The notes beneath the pieces are model-generated. The model saw only the letters and a program-made list of their open reading frames with translations, ran no database searches and was not told the DNA's origin. Source: Pezicula radicicola (lineage: Eukaryota > Ascomycota > Leotiomycetes > Helotiales > Dermateaceae). From it: a stretch of DNA of 64,000 nucleotides. The stretch covers positions 1-64,000 of the forward strand of contig PDUO01000061.1 of NCBI GenBank assembly GCA_003008705.1. The letters run 5' to 3'. Positions 1 through 12,471 of the stretch are shown here, piece after piece. Each line of letters starts with the position of its first letter. Position 1 is the stretch's first letter. Position numbers and translations under genes: made by a program.

Positions 1-114
1 CCCTAACCCTAACCCTAACCCTAACCCTTACCCTAACCCTAACCCTAACCCTAACCCTAACCCTAACCCTAACCCTAACCCTAACCCTAACCCTAACCCT
101 AACCCTAACCCTAA
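1..114 (+). repeat. Telomere, (CCCTAA)19
   Basis: Nineteen head-to-tail CCCTAA units run from the first base. One variant unit, CCCTTA, lies at 25-30. The C-rich strand reading 5' to 3' inward marks the left end of a chromosome. TTAGGG is the usual telomere unit of filamentous ascomycetes. Confidence 0.98.
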
Positions 115-231
115 CTATAGACCTCTTGGGTATAGCCTTAAAGTAAGAGTAGGTATAGACCTAACTCGAGAGAGAAACTACTTAGAGTAATATCCTAGTT
201 AAGTTAAGTATTAATAAGAGTTATAGTATTA

Positions 232-510
232 TCTTTATCTTTTATAGCTTTATAGTATATAGACTTATCTTATATAACTTTATCTTCTATAGCTTTATCT
301 TCTATAGCTTTATTATATATAGACTTATCTTATATAGTTTTATCTTCTATAGCTTTATCTTCTATAGTTTTATTTTATATAGACTTATCTTATATAGCTT
401 TATTTTCTATAGTTTTATCTTCTATAGCTTTATCTTCTATAACTTTATTATCTTCTATAACTTAGTCTTCTATAGTTTTATTTTTTATAACTTTATCTTT
501 TATAGCTTTA
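232..510. repeat. Degenerate minisatellite, unit about 15 bp
   Basis: Many imperfect tandem copies of a unit close to TTTATCTTCTATAGC, with interspersed ATATATAGACTTATC variants. It lies within 400 bp of the telomere. Subtelomeric minisatellites of this kind are common in fungi. Confidence 0.8.
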
Positions 511-1234
511 CTTTTAGAATACAGAGATTTTTAAGGTCTCTCTAGTTTATATTCTTAGGCTATAGGTATACTCTAGATATTCTAAGAGGGACTAAAGTAT
601 AAAGACTATCAGAGACCTTCTAGTTTATTTCCTTATATAATTTTTACTTACTACTAGGTCTTTTACTCTCTCTCTTATCTAGTAAGGGTATTTAGTAATA
701 CTTTCTATTATAGTATCTTAATAATAAGGAGTAATAAGGGGAGGAGTTTAGATAAAAATATAAATTATATTCTATTATAATAGAAGAGAAAAGAGAGGGG
801 GGTAGAGAGGAGTATAGAGGTAAGGGAAAGAGGAGAGTAAGAGGTTAATAAAGCTTAAAATATAATTTATAATATCTTCTTTACTTCCTTTCCTCTTTAT
901 ACTATTCTATCTTATTATTTATTTAAATTATTATTTTATTTCTTTATTAATACTCTTATTCCTTATATATAGTCTTTAGGAATTATAAGTAATAATAATA
1001 TAAATTAACTCCTTTATAAGTTTTATAGCTTTATAACTACCCCTTAGGGTTATATTAAGGTTAAGGGCTCTATTACTAGTTATATATATTTTATAATACT
1101 ATTTAATCTAATTAGTTATATCTAAGAAACTATAAAAAGAAATTAATAATAAAACTATTATAATTATTAAAAACTTTCCTCTAGTATTATAGAGCTAAGC
1201 TTTATCCAGCTCTAGTCTTTTTATTAATTAATTA

Positions 1235-1935
1235 AGAAAGAGGCCCTTAGTAGCCTTATAGCTACCCTTAGGGTTATAAGGCTACTACTAGTTATATATA
1301 TCCTATAATATAATTTAATCTAATTAACTATATCTAGAAACTACGATAGTATCCCTCTACGACGGTTGTAATAGCTCGATGGGTCGATAGATTATACCGC
1401 CGAGCGTAGCCCGGTAGTATTTAACTATTTAAGAGCGGCTTATAATTAAAGAGGGGGGGGGGGGGTTGTTACTACACTGGTCGTGGTCGGCGCTACCGCT
1501 TACCTAAGCAGGAATTCCTGCCAGATCCACGCCGCGTCTCGCTTAGGGCCGCGTCTAGCTACGTCGAACTTTTTATTAATTAATTAGTTATTAATTAATT
1601 AGTAAGAAGGCCCTTAGTAGCCTTATAGCTACCCTTAGGGTTGTAAGGCTACTACTAGTTATATATATCTTATAATAAGACTTAATCTAATTAGCTATAT
1701 CTAGAAACTATAATAGTATCTCTCTATAATAGTTATAATAGTTTAATAGGTTAATAGATTATACTACTAAGTATAGTCTAGTAGTATTTAGCTATTTAAG
1801 AGCGGCTTATAATTAAAGGGGGTAGTTATTATAATACTAGTTATAGTTAGTATTATTATTTATCTAAGTAAGAATTCTTATTAGATTTATATTATATCTT
1901 ACTTAGGGTTATATTTAATTATATTAAATTATTCT
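1235..1935 (+). repeat. Direct repeat pair; one copy heavily RIPped
   Basis: Copy A (about 1235-1575) and copy B (about 1605-1930) align without large gaps, sharing for example AGCGGCTTATAATTAAA. Over about 1340-1570, nearly every difference is C in A versus T in B, or G in A versus A in B. At the left end a few differences run the other way. A third, shorter relative lies at about 1030-1130. The pattern fits RIP acting more strongly on copy B. Confidence 0.85.
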
Positions 1936-2756
1936 TTTTTATTTAAATTCTCTTAGTTATATTCTATCTTATAATATCTTTATATTTTCTATATATCTTT
2001 ATAAATATACTAGTATAGTAATTAATTATTAATACTATAGAATATATACTATAGTTTATTTATCTATAATAATAATAATATTTAAATAAACTCTAATATA
2101 TCTACTAGGAATAAAAAGGGATTCTAGACTAGAATATCTTAATTAGGAATTAATCTTATAATATACTTAATCTAGTTTATAATCCTTTATTACTCCTTCT
2201 TTTTAAATTTATATAGATTATTTATATTAAAATAAATTTTAATCTTATTAAATAATATAATATATTAGTACTTCTTATAGATTATAACTTTAAATATTAG
2301 TAGATAATTAAACTAGTTTATAGTTAGTTTATAATTTAATTATTAGTTACTTAGTTATTTATAATTTAGTTATTTATAGTTTAATTATTTATAACTTAAT
2401 TATTTATAATTTAATAGTTTATAACTTAATTATTTATAACTTAACTAGTTTATAACTTAGTTACTTTTATTACTTAGATAATTATTTACTCTAAATATAA
2501 TATTAATATAAACTCTATCCTTTATATATCTTCTTTTCTTCTTATATAATATAAACCCCTATATATATAAGTTTACTTAGGTTATCTAAGCTTAAGAGTA
2601 ATAAATACTAAAACTATAAGAATAAGTATAAATAATTATAATATACCTCTAACTTCGAATTTTGTGATTCTAAGAACAGGGTTAGAATCGCTGTATATAG
2701 TTTACTATTTCTTGATATTTATAGCTTCTTATATAACCTCCTTCCTACTTATTTTC

Positions 2757-2935
2757 ATAAACCAACCCAGCCCCCATGTCTTGTGACCGCCTTATTCTGC
2801 CACCACCAAAATTAAATCAACCCAGCCCTGGGTTGGTTAAGTAATAAGAGATAGGGTGCCCTATAATACTAACCGGGTATCTGATTGGTCCTAAACCCAA
2901 TCCTAGGGCTGGGTCTCTACGCTCATTAAGGATAG
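2757..2935. repeat. Short inverted motifs AACCAACCCAG
   Basis: AACCAACCCAG at about 2760 is repeated in inverse at about 2829-2840. A perfect 7-bp arm hairpin (CAACCCA/TGGGTTG) sits at about 2819-2837, and GGGCTGGGT at about 2913. This could be a tiny MITE-like insertion at the edge of the truncated PKS, but no clear target duplication is seen. Confidence 0.35.
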
Positions 2936-5900
2936 ATCAACGGGGAAAGCAGTCAAACACACCTGATCACAGACATTCTGGAGCTAGGACCACACGCTGC
3001 TCTCCAGGGCCCGTTGCGCAACATCGTCGATGAGGTCAGGGGTAATGGTGCCGTGCGATATCACAGCATACTCAAGCGTGGCGAGGCGGACCTGCAAAGC
3101 GCCCTGCAGGCAGCGGGATCGCTGTTCACTCGCGGCATCCAAATCGACCTGGTGAATGTCAATCACGTTGACGGGGTGGAACCATCGCTGCTGATTGGCC
3201 TTCCTCGGTACCCTTTCAACCACTCCAAGGAGTACTGGTACGAAAGTCGACTCAGTAGGAACTTCCGCAATCGCGCGTATCCTCGTCACGAGCTTCTCGG
3301 TGCCCCTGTGAATGACTGGGATGAGAACCATGATGCGGTATGGCGGAATTGGATTCGCCTTTCGGAGAATCCCTGGGTGGAGCATCACACGATTTCGGGA
3401 GCCGTTCTGTATCCTGCAGCTGGCATGCTCGTCATGGCCATTGAAGGTTGCCGACAACTCGCCGAGCGTTCGAACCCTGGGAAGCCGATCAAGGGGTTTC
3501 GCTTCAGAGAGGTGTCTTTCCATGCAGCCTTACAGGTCGTTGATGATGCTATGGGTGTCGAGTCGCATTTGTACCTGCGGCCCGTCAAACAGGCCGCGCT
3601 GGAGACCAAGACCTCGCCATGGCGCGAGTTCCAGGTTTGTACAGCACAGGACGACGATAAGTGGCGAGAGCATTGCCGAGGGCAGGTCCTGGTTGAATAC
3701 CATGAGGCGGAGACAGTGGTGGACGGTGGTCTAGAAGACAAACTTCTCCAAGCAAGGTGTAACGGCAGCATTGACGAGGCCCGGCAGAAGTGCACAACCC
3801 GAGTTACAGCCAAGAAGATATACGAGGCGTGGAAAGATGTTGGCTTTGTGTTTGGCCCAACCTTTCAGACCGTGTCAGACCCCTTCGTCGATCACGAGTC
3901 GGGCAAAGCATTCGCCAAAGTCAGCTCAACCATTCCTATTCTGAAGAAGCTGATGCCTCACGAGTACCTTCAGCCGCATTTGATCCACCCCACAACGCTG
4001 GACGGCGTGCTGCAAGTCAGCCTGGCACCCCTCGTTTCCAATCCTGCGCGGAAACAAAAAAATGCCATCGTCATCACTTTCCTTGACGAACTCTGGGTTT
4101 CCGGTTCGCAGCACTCGGACGATGGATATCTGGTTTGCACTGATACTGAACCTCATGGCCGGAAGGAGTATGAAATGACATGCACTGCTGTTGACCCGAG
4201 CACCAGGCAGCCTATGGTCACAGTGACGGGGCTGATTGTGACGGAGGTTGACAACTATGAGGAATCATCGAAGCCAGAGGACGACCCGAAACATAAAGCA
4301 TGGAACATCAACTGGAAGCCAGACCCCGAGCTTTTGAGCCTCGAGGAGGCAGAGAAGGCTTTTGGAATGACAGGGGGTTTGCAGAAATACCTAGACGCCC
4401 TAGCGCACAAAAACCCGGCGATGAAAATCCTCCAAGTAGACGCTGACACTGGTGGCGCTACCAAGGATATATTGTCCACGTTGGGTCAGCGATATGTGCA
4501 GTACGACTTCACCGGCGCTTCTCCATCATCCTGCAACAAAGCACAAGAGAGCTTCTCAGACGACCGCGTACGATTTCAAGCCTTTGACGTAGAGAAAGAC
4601 CCGGCTACACAGGGCTTCGAGGCAGGAACATATGACGCGGTTGTTGCAATCGACGGTCTTTGCCTCACGGCGAACATCGACAGCGTGCTGGGCAATGTCC
4701 TTAGTCTCCTCAAACCCGGGGGCAAGCTCGTCTTGGCAGCAGTGGCAGAGGGCACTGATGCAGCCGAAATCTGGGGTAACCGCTTGGTCAACTGTGGATT
4801 TACTGGGCTTGACGCTGTGTTCCATGATCCAGCTCAGTTAGTGATGGTATCCAGTGCGCCCTCAAAAGACAAAGACAAGAGTTTGGCATCATCAACTTCC
4901 AGCAGTTATTATATCGTCGTCGACCCCGCTTCGGACATACAACGGCGCGTGGCTGACAAACTGTGCTCTGTCTTGCCGACCAGGGGCCAAGTAGCTACAT
5001 ATGGTACACTTTCACAATATGCGCAATTTTCAGCGACAGCGAGCCAGGAGGATCTTTGCAGTAGCACGTGCATTGTCCTGCCGGAGCTGGAAGCCGGCTT
5101 GCTCACATCAGTCACTGAGGATGTCCTGACGGTACTGAAAAGCATGGTAACCGGCAAGCGACTCCTCTGGGTGAACAAGGATGGATCCCCGGATACTGAC
5201 CTGGTTACTGGTTTTGCCACGTGCGTTCGCCTCGAGAGACCTAAGCTTGACTTTGTCATCCTTACCTTCCAGCCTGAAGAAAGTGTTGATATTATCGTGC
5301 ACAGGATCTTGGAGATTGACACTGCCGTGACAGAGAGTGAGGGACCCATTGAGACCGCGTACAAGGTTCTTGACGGCTTAGTCCACATTCCGCGACTTGT
5401 CGAGGCCACCACCGTGACAAAGTACATCAAGAAACAGACATCGGCTGTCGCAGTGGCCGACGCTGCGTTTGGAGCGGACCCCAGCCGGTCTCTGTGTCTC
5501 CAGATTCGAGATATCGGTCTTCTGGACTCGCTGTGCTTCAATGACGACCCGTTGCACGCAGCTCCACTTGCAGATACTGATGTCGAGTTCCAGACTAAGG
5601 CCACTGCCGTCAACTTCAAAGACTTGGCCGTGATGCTGGGCAAGATCAAAGAAACGCCCGTGGGTCTCGAGGCCGCAGGCATCGTCACAAGAGTAGGGCC
5701 GGGAGTGACGCGCTTCAAAGCAGGCGATCGCGTCTTCGGATTCGCCTTCAAAGGTGCCTTCTCCACCCACGTCAGGGCCTTGGAGGGTACTATAGCCTAC
5801 ATCCCCGAAACCCTGACCTTTGCCGAGGCGGCGGTGATACCGATCGTGTATACAACGGCATACGCCTGTCTCTACGATATTGGAGAGCTGGGAAAGCGTA

Positions 5901-7766
5901 CAAGCAGCGGCAGGAAATCAACAGTGTTGATCCATGCAGCCGCTGGTGGTGTCGGTCAAGCCGCTATCCAGCTAGCCCAACGGGAGGGGGCGGAGATCTT
6001 CGTCACGGTTGGAAGTTTGGAGAAGCGTGACTTTCTCGAGAAGACATACGGACTGCCGCGCGATCACATCTTCTCGAGTCGAGACTTGACCTTCAAAGCC
6101 GGTGTTATGCGAATGACAAACGGTCGTGGCGTCGACATAGTCATCAACAGCCTTTCTGGCGATATACTCCGAGCCACCTGGGAATGCGTTGCACCGTTTG
6201 GACGCTTCGCCGAGATTGGTTTGGCCGATATCGAATCAAGGGCTCGCATATCAATGGAGACCTTCGCCCGAAGTGCGAGATTCGAGGCCATTGAGCTGAA
6301 CTACATGCAACAAACAGACATGAGACGGCTTGAGGACCTTTTCCAGCGGACCATCGACAGCGTCCTCGTCCAGGGACTCAAACGGGCAACACCTATCACG
6401 ACATATCCTATTTCCCAGGTCCAAAATGCTCTGCGTCATATGCAGTCCGGTAAGCATATCGGAAAGCTGGTTATTGAGCCCCACGACAACGATGTGGTCC
6501 CAGTGGTCCAGCCAACCAAGCTTGGTGCCAAGTTCGCCCCAGAGGCAACGTATGTGGTTTCCGGTGGCTTTGGAGGTCTAGGACGAGAAATAATTCGCTG
6601 GATGGTGAAACAGGGCGCGAGGAATCTGATTGTGACCTCAAGGCGAGGGGCAGTGGAAGAATCTGCTGCAACACTTGTTGCAGACTTGCAACGCGAGGGT
6701 GTGAAGATTGCCACCGCTGCTTGTGATATTACGGACAAGAAAGCCCTCACGAATGTGATCTCCTCTTGTCTCACCCAGATGCCACCAGTGCGGGGATGCA
6801 TCCAGCTCTCCATGGTTCTCAATGTAAGTCTTCCTTCAACTATTGAATGCGCCAAGTATACGAAGACATATGTATCACTGACACCTCGGTAACTTTTAGG
6901 ACAACAATCTTAGCAATATGACGCTCAAAGAGTGGCAGACGGCGCTCGATGTCAAGGTCTCTGGAAGTTGGAATCTGTGGGAAACCCTCACTTCCAAGAA
7001 TGCAGATTCCAGCCTCGACTTCTTCGTCATGTTCTCGTCGATGGCGTCCGTCATTGGTAATCCCAGCCAGACCAACTATGCTGCTGGCAACTCGTACCAA
7101 GATGCCCTAGCCAGGTACCTGTCATCTCAGGGCCACAACGTCTTCACGCTCAACGTGCCCATGATGACCGACGCTGGCATAGTTACCACGACCCTGTGGA
7201 TGGAATACTTCTTCTCCATTGGCTGGTCGCACATGTTGATCGAGGAGCTCATCGCTGCGCTGGATTACTACTGTCGCCCTCGGAGCGAGAACAAAGACAT
7301 CACTGCTCAGCAGGCGCAGGTCGTGCCGAGGCTCTGGCTCCCCAAGTACTCTGCCGCGGAGGGGGCCGACCAACCGGCATGGCAGCATGAGCCTAGGTTC
7401 AATCACATGGTTCTGCACGGCACGAACAGTGCTGCGAAGCAAGGCTCTGGTAAGGGGTCGGCCGGTGCGCTTCTCTCGGCAGCCAAGTCACCAAAAGAGG
7501 CCGAGCAGATTGTCCTTGACGCCTTGCTGGAGAAGCTGACAAAGGTGCTCAGCGTCGATATGGCCGAACTGGACGCGGCGAGGCCCATGAATGCGTACGG
7601 TGTCGACTCGCTCGTGGCGGTAGAGCTTCGAACATGGATGGTCAAGGAGATTGGTTCTGATGTCTCCATCTTTGAAGTGACCAGCGGCCAGAGTATTGGG
7701 CAGTTGGCAGCAAAGGCGGCAGGGACGTCGAAGTTTGTCCAGGTGTCGGCGGGGAAAGTAATGTAA
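2936..7766 (+). pseudogene. Highly reducing type I PKS, 5'-truncated
   Basis: C-terminal part of an iterative fungal polyketide synthase. Domains in order: the end of an acyltransferase (about 2950-3300, with ELGPHAALQGP just inside the open frame), a dehydratase with the catalytic HTISGAVLYP (HxxxGxxxxP) and HPTTLDG motifs, a degenerate C-methyltransferase, an enoyl reductase with HAAAGGVGQAAIQLA, a ketoreductase with GGFGGLGR and the SSM...NYAAGN catalytic region, and an ACP with GVDSLVAVEL carrying the phosphopantetheine serine. A phase-0 intron lies at 6824-6899 (GTAAGT...TTTAG). The ketosynthase and most of the AT are missing. The frame is closed by TAG at 2933-2935 and has no ATG at its head, so the fragment cannot make a polyketide by itself. 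In the methyltransferase the glycine-rich loop reads LQVDADTGGAT, with aspartates where this family normally has glycines, so that domain was probably inactive already. The rest of the frame is clean, so the truncation may be recent. Confidence 0.92.
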
Positions 7767-9033
7767 TGCTGCCAAGTCAAGTCGAACATGTTTTTTAAGT
7801 TAGTTATGGAGCGCTCGTACCTTCGAGTTTATCGAGAAAGGTGATTCGAAGAGAGAAAAAAAATAACACCCACCGTCGATCCCTGAACCTCGCATATAAC
7901 CTCTCTACACGTGCCCTTGCTTGGCACTATTCTATATTTAAACAACTACTTTATTCTTCTTCTTAATCTTCTTCTTCTTTTCTCCTTAGTTTAGAATCCT
8001 TTATATAGATCTAATAATAGAATTTATAATAGTTTAATAACTTGCTCTATTTTACTTATTTCTATACTTATCTAGTATACAGTAATTAGAGTCTTTATAT
8101 ATGTCTTTCTTTTTTACTTAGAATTCTATATACTATTATTATATTAACTTACTTTATTAGTTTTATAATTAATTTTATTATATACTTTTATTTTATAATT
8201 CTACTATATCTTATATATTTAATATAATCAAAGGTTTATATACTATAATACAAGCTTTAGTCCCTTGTATACCTGAACCTTCTTAGTTATATTAGCGTCC
8301 CCGGTGGCGAACCTAATGCCCTGTAGAGCTGAAGCTTATAGGGCCTATATAGCTGAGCCTTATAGTGCTGAAAACCACTGTAAAACCCTAAGCTTTCTTG
8401 GCCTTAGGTACTTAAAATGTAATAGAACCTAGACCTGCGTTCTGAAAAGATCGTAGCATTATACATCCTAGCTGTGACGGAGTTCGCTGATAGACGCGTT
8501 AATAGATAAATCTTATGATAGAAGGAGAACACAAAGGATATATTTGGTGAGTACCTTTTCGCTTTTAACAGTATTTGAAGCTGAAGTGTTTGATAATGGG
8601 TTTCTAGATATAATTCCAATTGCGGACTTTCGTAGGTTGCATCTCCCCTGCCCCAACCCTCGATATCCTAACATATAACGAGAAGCGGATATCAGGTATC
8701 GATGTGCTATTCATTCCGAAGACTCTTGAAGCATGGTGATAATTCCTCGGGAGAATAAGCTAGTTAGGTTGTACGTCCAGATAATTGCAGTAGATGAGAC
8801 TGGAAAGCCTGTACATGTATCTAATCAATTATATCGGAACTTGATTTGACTATGACACAGGTCGAACGCGGCAACATTTCCCCAGACATCCCATTGCAAA
8901 TTAGTTAAAAAATGCTCTCACCATATAAGCTAAACTACAAGAATTGTCATTGGTGGACAGCGTGTGGGAATGCTCAGAGAGTTGGTTCAAAGTTTTCAGT
9001 CTATAACAGAAAAGGTAGGTGTGCCCTACCACC
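7767..9033. other. Intergenic, AT-rich patch, no gene seen
   Basis: Bases 7930-8260 are AT-rich and RIP-like. At about 8320-8400 there are short repeats of the type GCTGA-GCTTATAGGGCC. The remainder has ordinary composition, but I see no conserved reading frame. Confidence 0.6.
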
Positions 9034-11060
9034 TTACAGTGCCCCCTTGCGTATTTTCCGTCGTCTCACCGGTGTTACCTCCTCATGTATCGGTGCTCGC
9101 AAAGTCTTTATAAAGACGCCTTGGAATAAATCAGGTTCGATTGGATAGTATCGATCGAAGACACGATTTGGATCATATTTAGCCTAGATTGGAGTCAGTT
9201 TGGCTTTAGACAGAGTGACGAAGAAAACATTACTTTAATCCTCCGGAGTCGAGGATAATTTGCACCCCAGACATCTTCACTCTTCTCCATCAAGCTGCAG
9301 GCATTGCCATTTACTCCTAAGTCCCTACCTCCGTACTTCCTCTGGTACGATCGAGTCACATTTATCATATCATGGACCCAGGCATAGGAACGGCCGTCTC
9401 TTTTTGCATCCTGATGCCTTGAGCGATAATTAATACAGCCACAAAAAAAAAGTTGTCAAACATACTCCTCATTAATAACACACATGTGGTGTCTTAGGTC
9501 CAGTATTGGAATACAAGTAGCTTCCTTAGCCCTTAATTAAAATCAATATCTAAAAGCGGTCGTTTTGACCTACCTACCGGTCGCACTCTTCTGCTATTAT
9601 GGAACTCGAGAAAGATCTTGGTATCGATGGCGTCTGGATTCGAGTTTGTGTAATCCAAGTAACGCTGCCACAGATCTTTTGCCATTCCTGGCCAGAGTCC
9701 AGTAATCGGTACAGCTCCGTTCAATTTTCGTGGTGAACCTTGTAGGAGCAGCTCATCAAGAACATAACTGAACTCCACGAGTGTCGAACAGTCGGCTGTA
9801 TGATCCAAAAATGGTTTAGCAACCGTGAAAAAAGAATTAAAAACGTCGGTGAAGTCGTCTACACCCCCGAATCCAAAAAAGGTTCAAGATTACAGCCGGC
9901 TGTTTCGGTCTTAGTAAGAAAGGGGGTAGTTATGATGACGGAGACGGGTGCAAGAAAGACGTACCTCATGCTGTGGTGATGGACCGCGAACAAAATTTAG
10001 GAAGCCCATAATTGGCTTCTCTCCAAAATCTCGTTTCAAAAATTCCTAATTGAAATGTTGTAAATAACGGTAGCTTCCGCGAGGGCTCATGTAGCAAGAA
10101 AAAGGTAGAAAAATGAGAGTCTTACTGTAAGCTCAGGAAGGAGACGTGGAAGCGCCTCGCCGGGAAAGCTTAAAGAACGGAAAAAGAACGGGCCCTTTCG
10201 TATTTAGCCCCTGCAATTAGAGAGGTCAGGGTTTCACGATCTTACTTGTGGAGGAAACTTTCTTAGAACGAACTGTGTGACAACTCCGAAGGAGGATGAG
10301 CCGCCTATGTTAAGCAGTCAGCGACAGAATATCGCAATCATAAAGACGACAAACCCCTAATAGCAAAAAACAGGTCCGCGTTCTCAGCCTCGCTAGCGGT
10401 GACGATGCTGCCATCTGCTAGGACAACTGTTGCTGATAGGACGTTATCGCAGGCTACTCAGAGGTCAGCTATACGCAACGTTTCTGGAAAGGGGACCAAC
10501 TAACCCATACCGAATTTCTGTGATAATGGTCCATAACCACCTTTAGATTCACAGGTTAGAAAATTGATAGAAAAGAGGATAGTTTGCCCAACCTCCAGTG
10601 ATATGACCACCTACGCCAACCACATGCACACCTCCGCCAACGCAAGTTAGATCATGCTCCCGCAAAGCTTCGTAAACGTCGCCCCAAAGGCACCCCCCAC
10701 CGACGGTAACACACATATTTGCCTTATCAACTTTGACATTCGTGAAAGCTGCCATGTCAATCACTACTCCATCTTCAATGCTGTTCGCAATTGAATAGTG
10801 GTGACCTCCACACTTGACTGCCACTTCCAACTTAGATCTGGCATAAATTAGCATATTGTAGGTAACTTGCATCCGAAAACCTACTTAACTACAAACTTCA
10901 CGGCAAGCGAAACATTTTCACTAGATGTTGGAACGACAATAAATTTAGGCTTTTGTTCTCCGATTGCACTGGCTCGACGTAGCAACGTGTGATAGTCCAG
11001 ACATTTAGAGCCAATGATTCGACCAGCGAAGCCAGCATTTCCGAGGATATCTTCAGACAT
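9034..11060 (-). pseudogene. BBE-like FAD-linked oxidase, two frame breaks
   Basis: Berberine-bridge-enzyme-like oxidase of the PCMH flavoprotein family; such enzymes oxidise small metabolites and are common in fungal clusters. It starts at MSEDILGNAG (ATG 11058-11060). The FAD-binding region shows KCGGHHYS, WGDVYEALREHDLTCVGGG and VGVGGHITGG, followed across small introns by [24 protein letters not shown] and SSSFGVVTQF. The C-terminal BBE domain is at 9034-9450, with YAWVHDMINVT, VWGANYPRLRRIK and AKYDPNRVFD, split by an intron ending CTAG. Introns are clear at several places. Two breaks are not explained by splicing: a shift near 10165-10175, before FPGEALPRLLPEL, and a six-A run at 9875-9880 (T6 in coding sense), where one base too many separates VILNLF from GFGGVDDF. 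Homopolymer error cannot be excluded for the second. Exon limits are inferred by eye. Confidence 0.8.
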
Positions 11061-12471
11061 AGTCAACTTGCGAACTCAGTGTGCTTGTCTTGGTTGGCAA
11101 GAAAGCGATGCAGTTGATGAAGGCTACTATTTGAGGGTCTAGCAATCAGGCGCTGCGGAAAGAGGACCCGCATAAGCTGCAGTGCCCAGTATTCGATGTT
11201 AATTCTGAGTATATCTTCCATGGCCGTGGAGCCGATATTTGAAGGCGGAATCGTGCCCCGAATATTATCCCCGCGAAGCGCCATTATCGTGGAGCCGGCA
11301 ACCCCCATCCGCCGAGCAATGCACCAAAGTGCTTGCGGGCAACAAATCAAAATATGGAGGGAGCGTTTTCTCCACATTTTATATCATCTCTAGTATATGC
11401 TCACTCAACCAACGCAAGATTCGCCCGCAGATCTCGGTTTCTAAGTCTCGTGGCACTAATTATCGCGAAAAGGGTGTAGCTATGACAATCTAGTGTATTG
11501 GGTCGAGAGCGCGAGACAACCCATTTTGGTGGCGAAATTTGGGAAAAGGCAGAGGCTGTCTCTGTGATATTAACACTTAACAGCCCCGCGAACTGGTTAG
11601 GCTTATCTGATGCGTCCTTCCTGTTTGTGCCCACCCTTTGACAAACAGATAGCTGTGTGGGGTCTGTGATGCTTACAATACCCTTTGCTGAACCTGAAGT
11701 TCTGTTCTTGATAATTATAAGAGAGTCACAGAAGGTTTTGCATTTATTGACTCCAAGAATTCGAATTTTCCTCGCTTAGCTGTTTTGACATTTAGATGGA
11801 GTGTGAGCTCTAACCTGGCTAATAGTCCGACTAATCACGACAAGCAGATAGCTTTGAACTTAGATTGTCAGCTTCTCTCGTGCCTGGAGGGCCCACCCAG
11901 GCAAGGCTGATGTAAACATCTTCGTTGAGGAAGGATGGTGGGAGGAGTAAATACAGTAGGGCAACCAGGAGGAATTTTCCTTTGATGAAAGTGTCAGGAT
12001 TCCTTCACGTAGGCCCTCAACGGCGATCTGGAGCCAATATGCTAAACGAGGAACTACAGGGGATTACCACCTACGATCACAGAATATACCCTAGGTAAAA
12101 GCCCCTGTCTGTGCTCTGGGACCGATAGAGAGTGTATATTTATAATAAGGGTGCCAGGTCGAGAAACTCCTACCATCGGGTCTTTGGGGTCTGGGACCGA
12201 GTTTTGTCTAACAACGACCACCCGCGTTAGTACTACCCCGGACCCACACGACCGATTGTTCCAGGTGGAGTTTCCATCTCTTCGGATGCCCATACTTCGG
12301 CTGGTTGACCTCTTATAGAAACCACTTGGTCAGTATATCAGGCCACTTGCAGGCTTCGCAAATGATCCCTTCCTCATCATACCATAACCACTCCGTACTT
12401 GGCCGTAAAGGGCATTATCCTCCGTATCAAAGCATTCTTTCAGATAGGAAGCCCTTTGAGCCTTCAACCGC
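11061..12471. other. Intergenic, weak reading frames only
   Basis: Minus-strand open stretches at 11063-11377 and 11401-11634 look somewhat protein-like (for example ALWCIARRMGVAGS) but match no family I recognise. The 800 bp before 12472 would hold the promoter of the transporter gene. No specific site is evident. Confidence 0.5.

Larger units (their letters stand above)
115..2640. other. AT-rich, RIP-type subtelomere
   Basis: No coding region is seen. The block is very AT-rich. Its remaining G and C sit mostly in AG, GG, CT and CC contexts, while CA, TG and CG are rare. It contains a minisatellite and copies of a repeat (listed separately). The only GC-richer part is 1340-1570, with a G tract at about 1452-1465. 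Confidence 0.85.

Noticed and set aside
1452..1465. Long G tract as a possible quadruplex regulatory site
   Set aside because: A single uninterrupted run, length-variable between repeat copies and prone to assembly error.
3014..3016. Possible start of the PKS frame
   Set aside because: The codon is TTG, and conserved AT sequence lies upstream in the same frame, so this is not a real start.
4909..5766. Long minus-strand open frame (285 codons)
   Set aside because: It lies antisense to the PKS methyltransferase/enoyl-reductase coding region, whose plus-strand domains are unmistakable. Its Ser/Thr-rich composition is a shadow.
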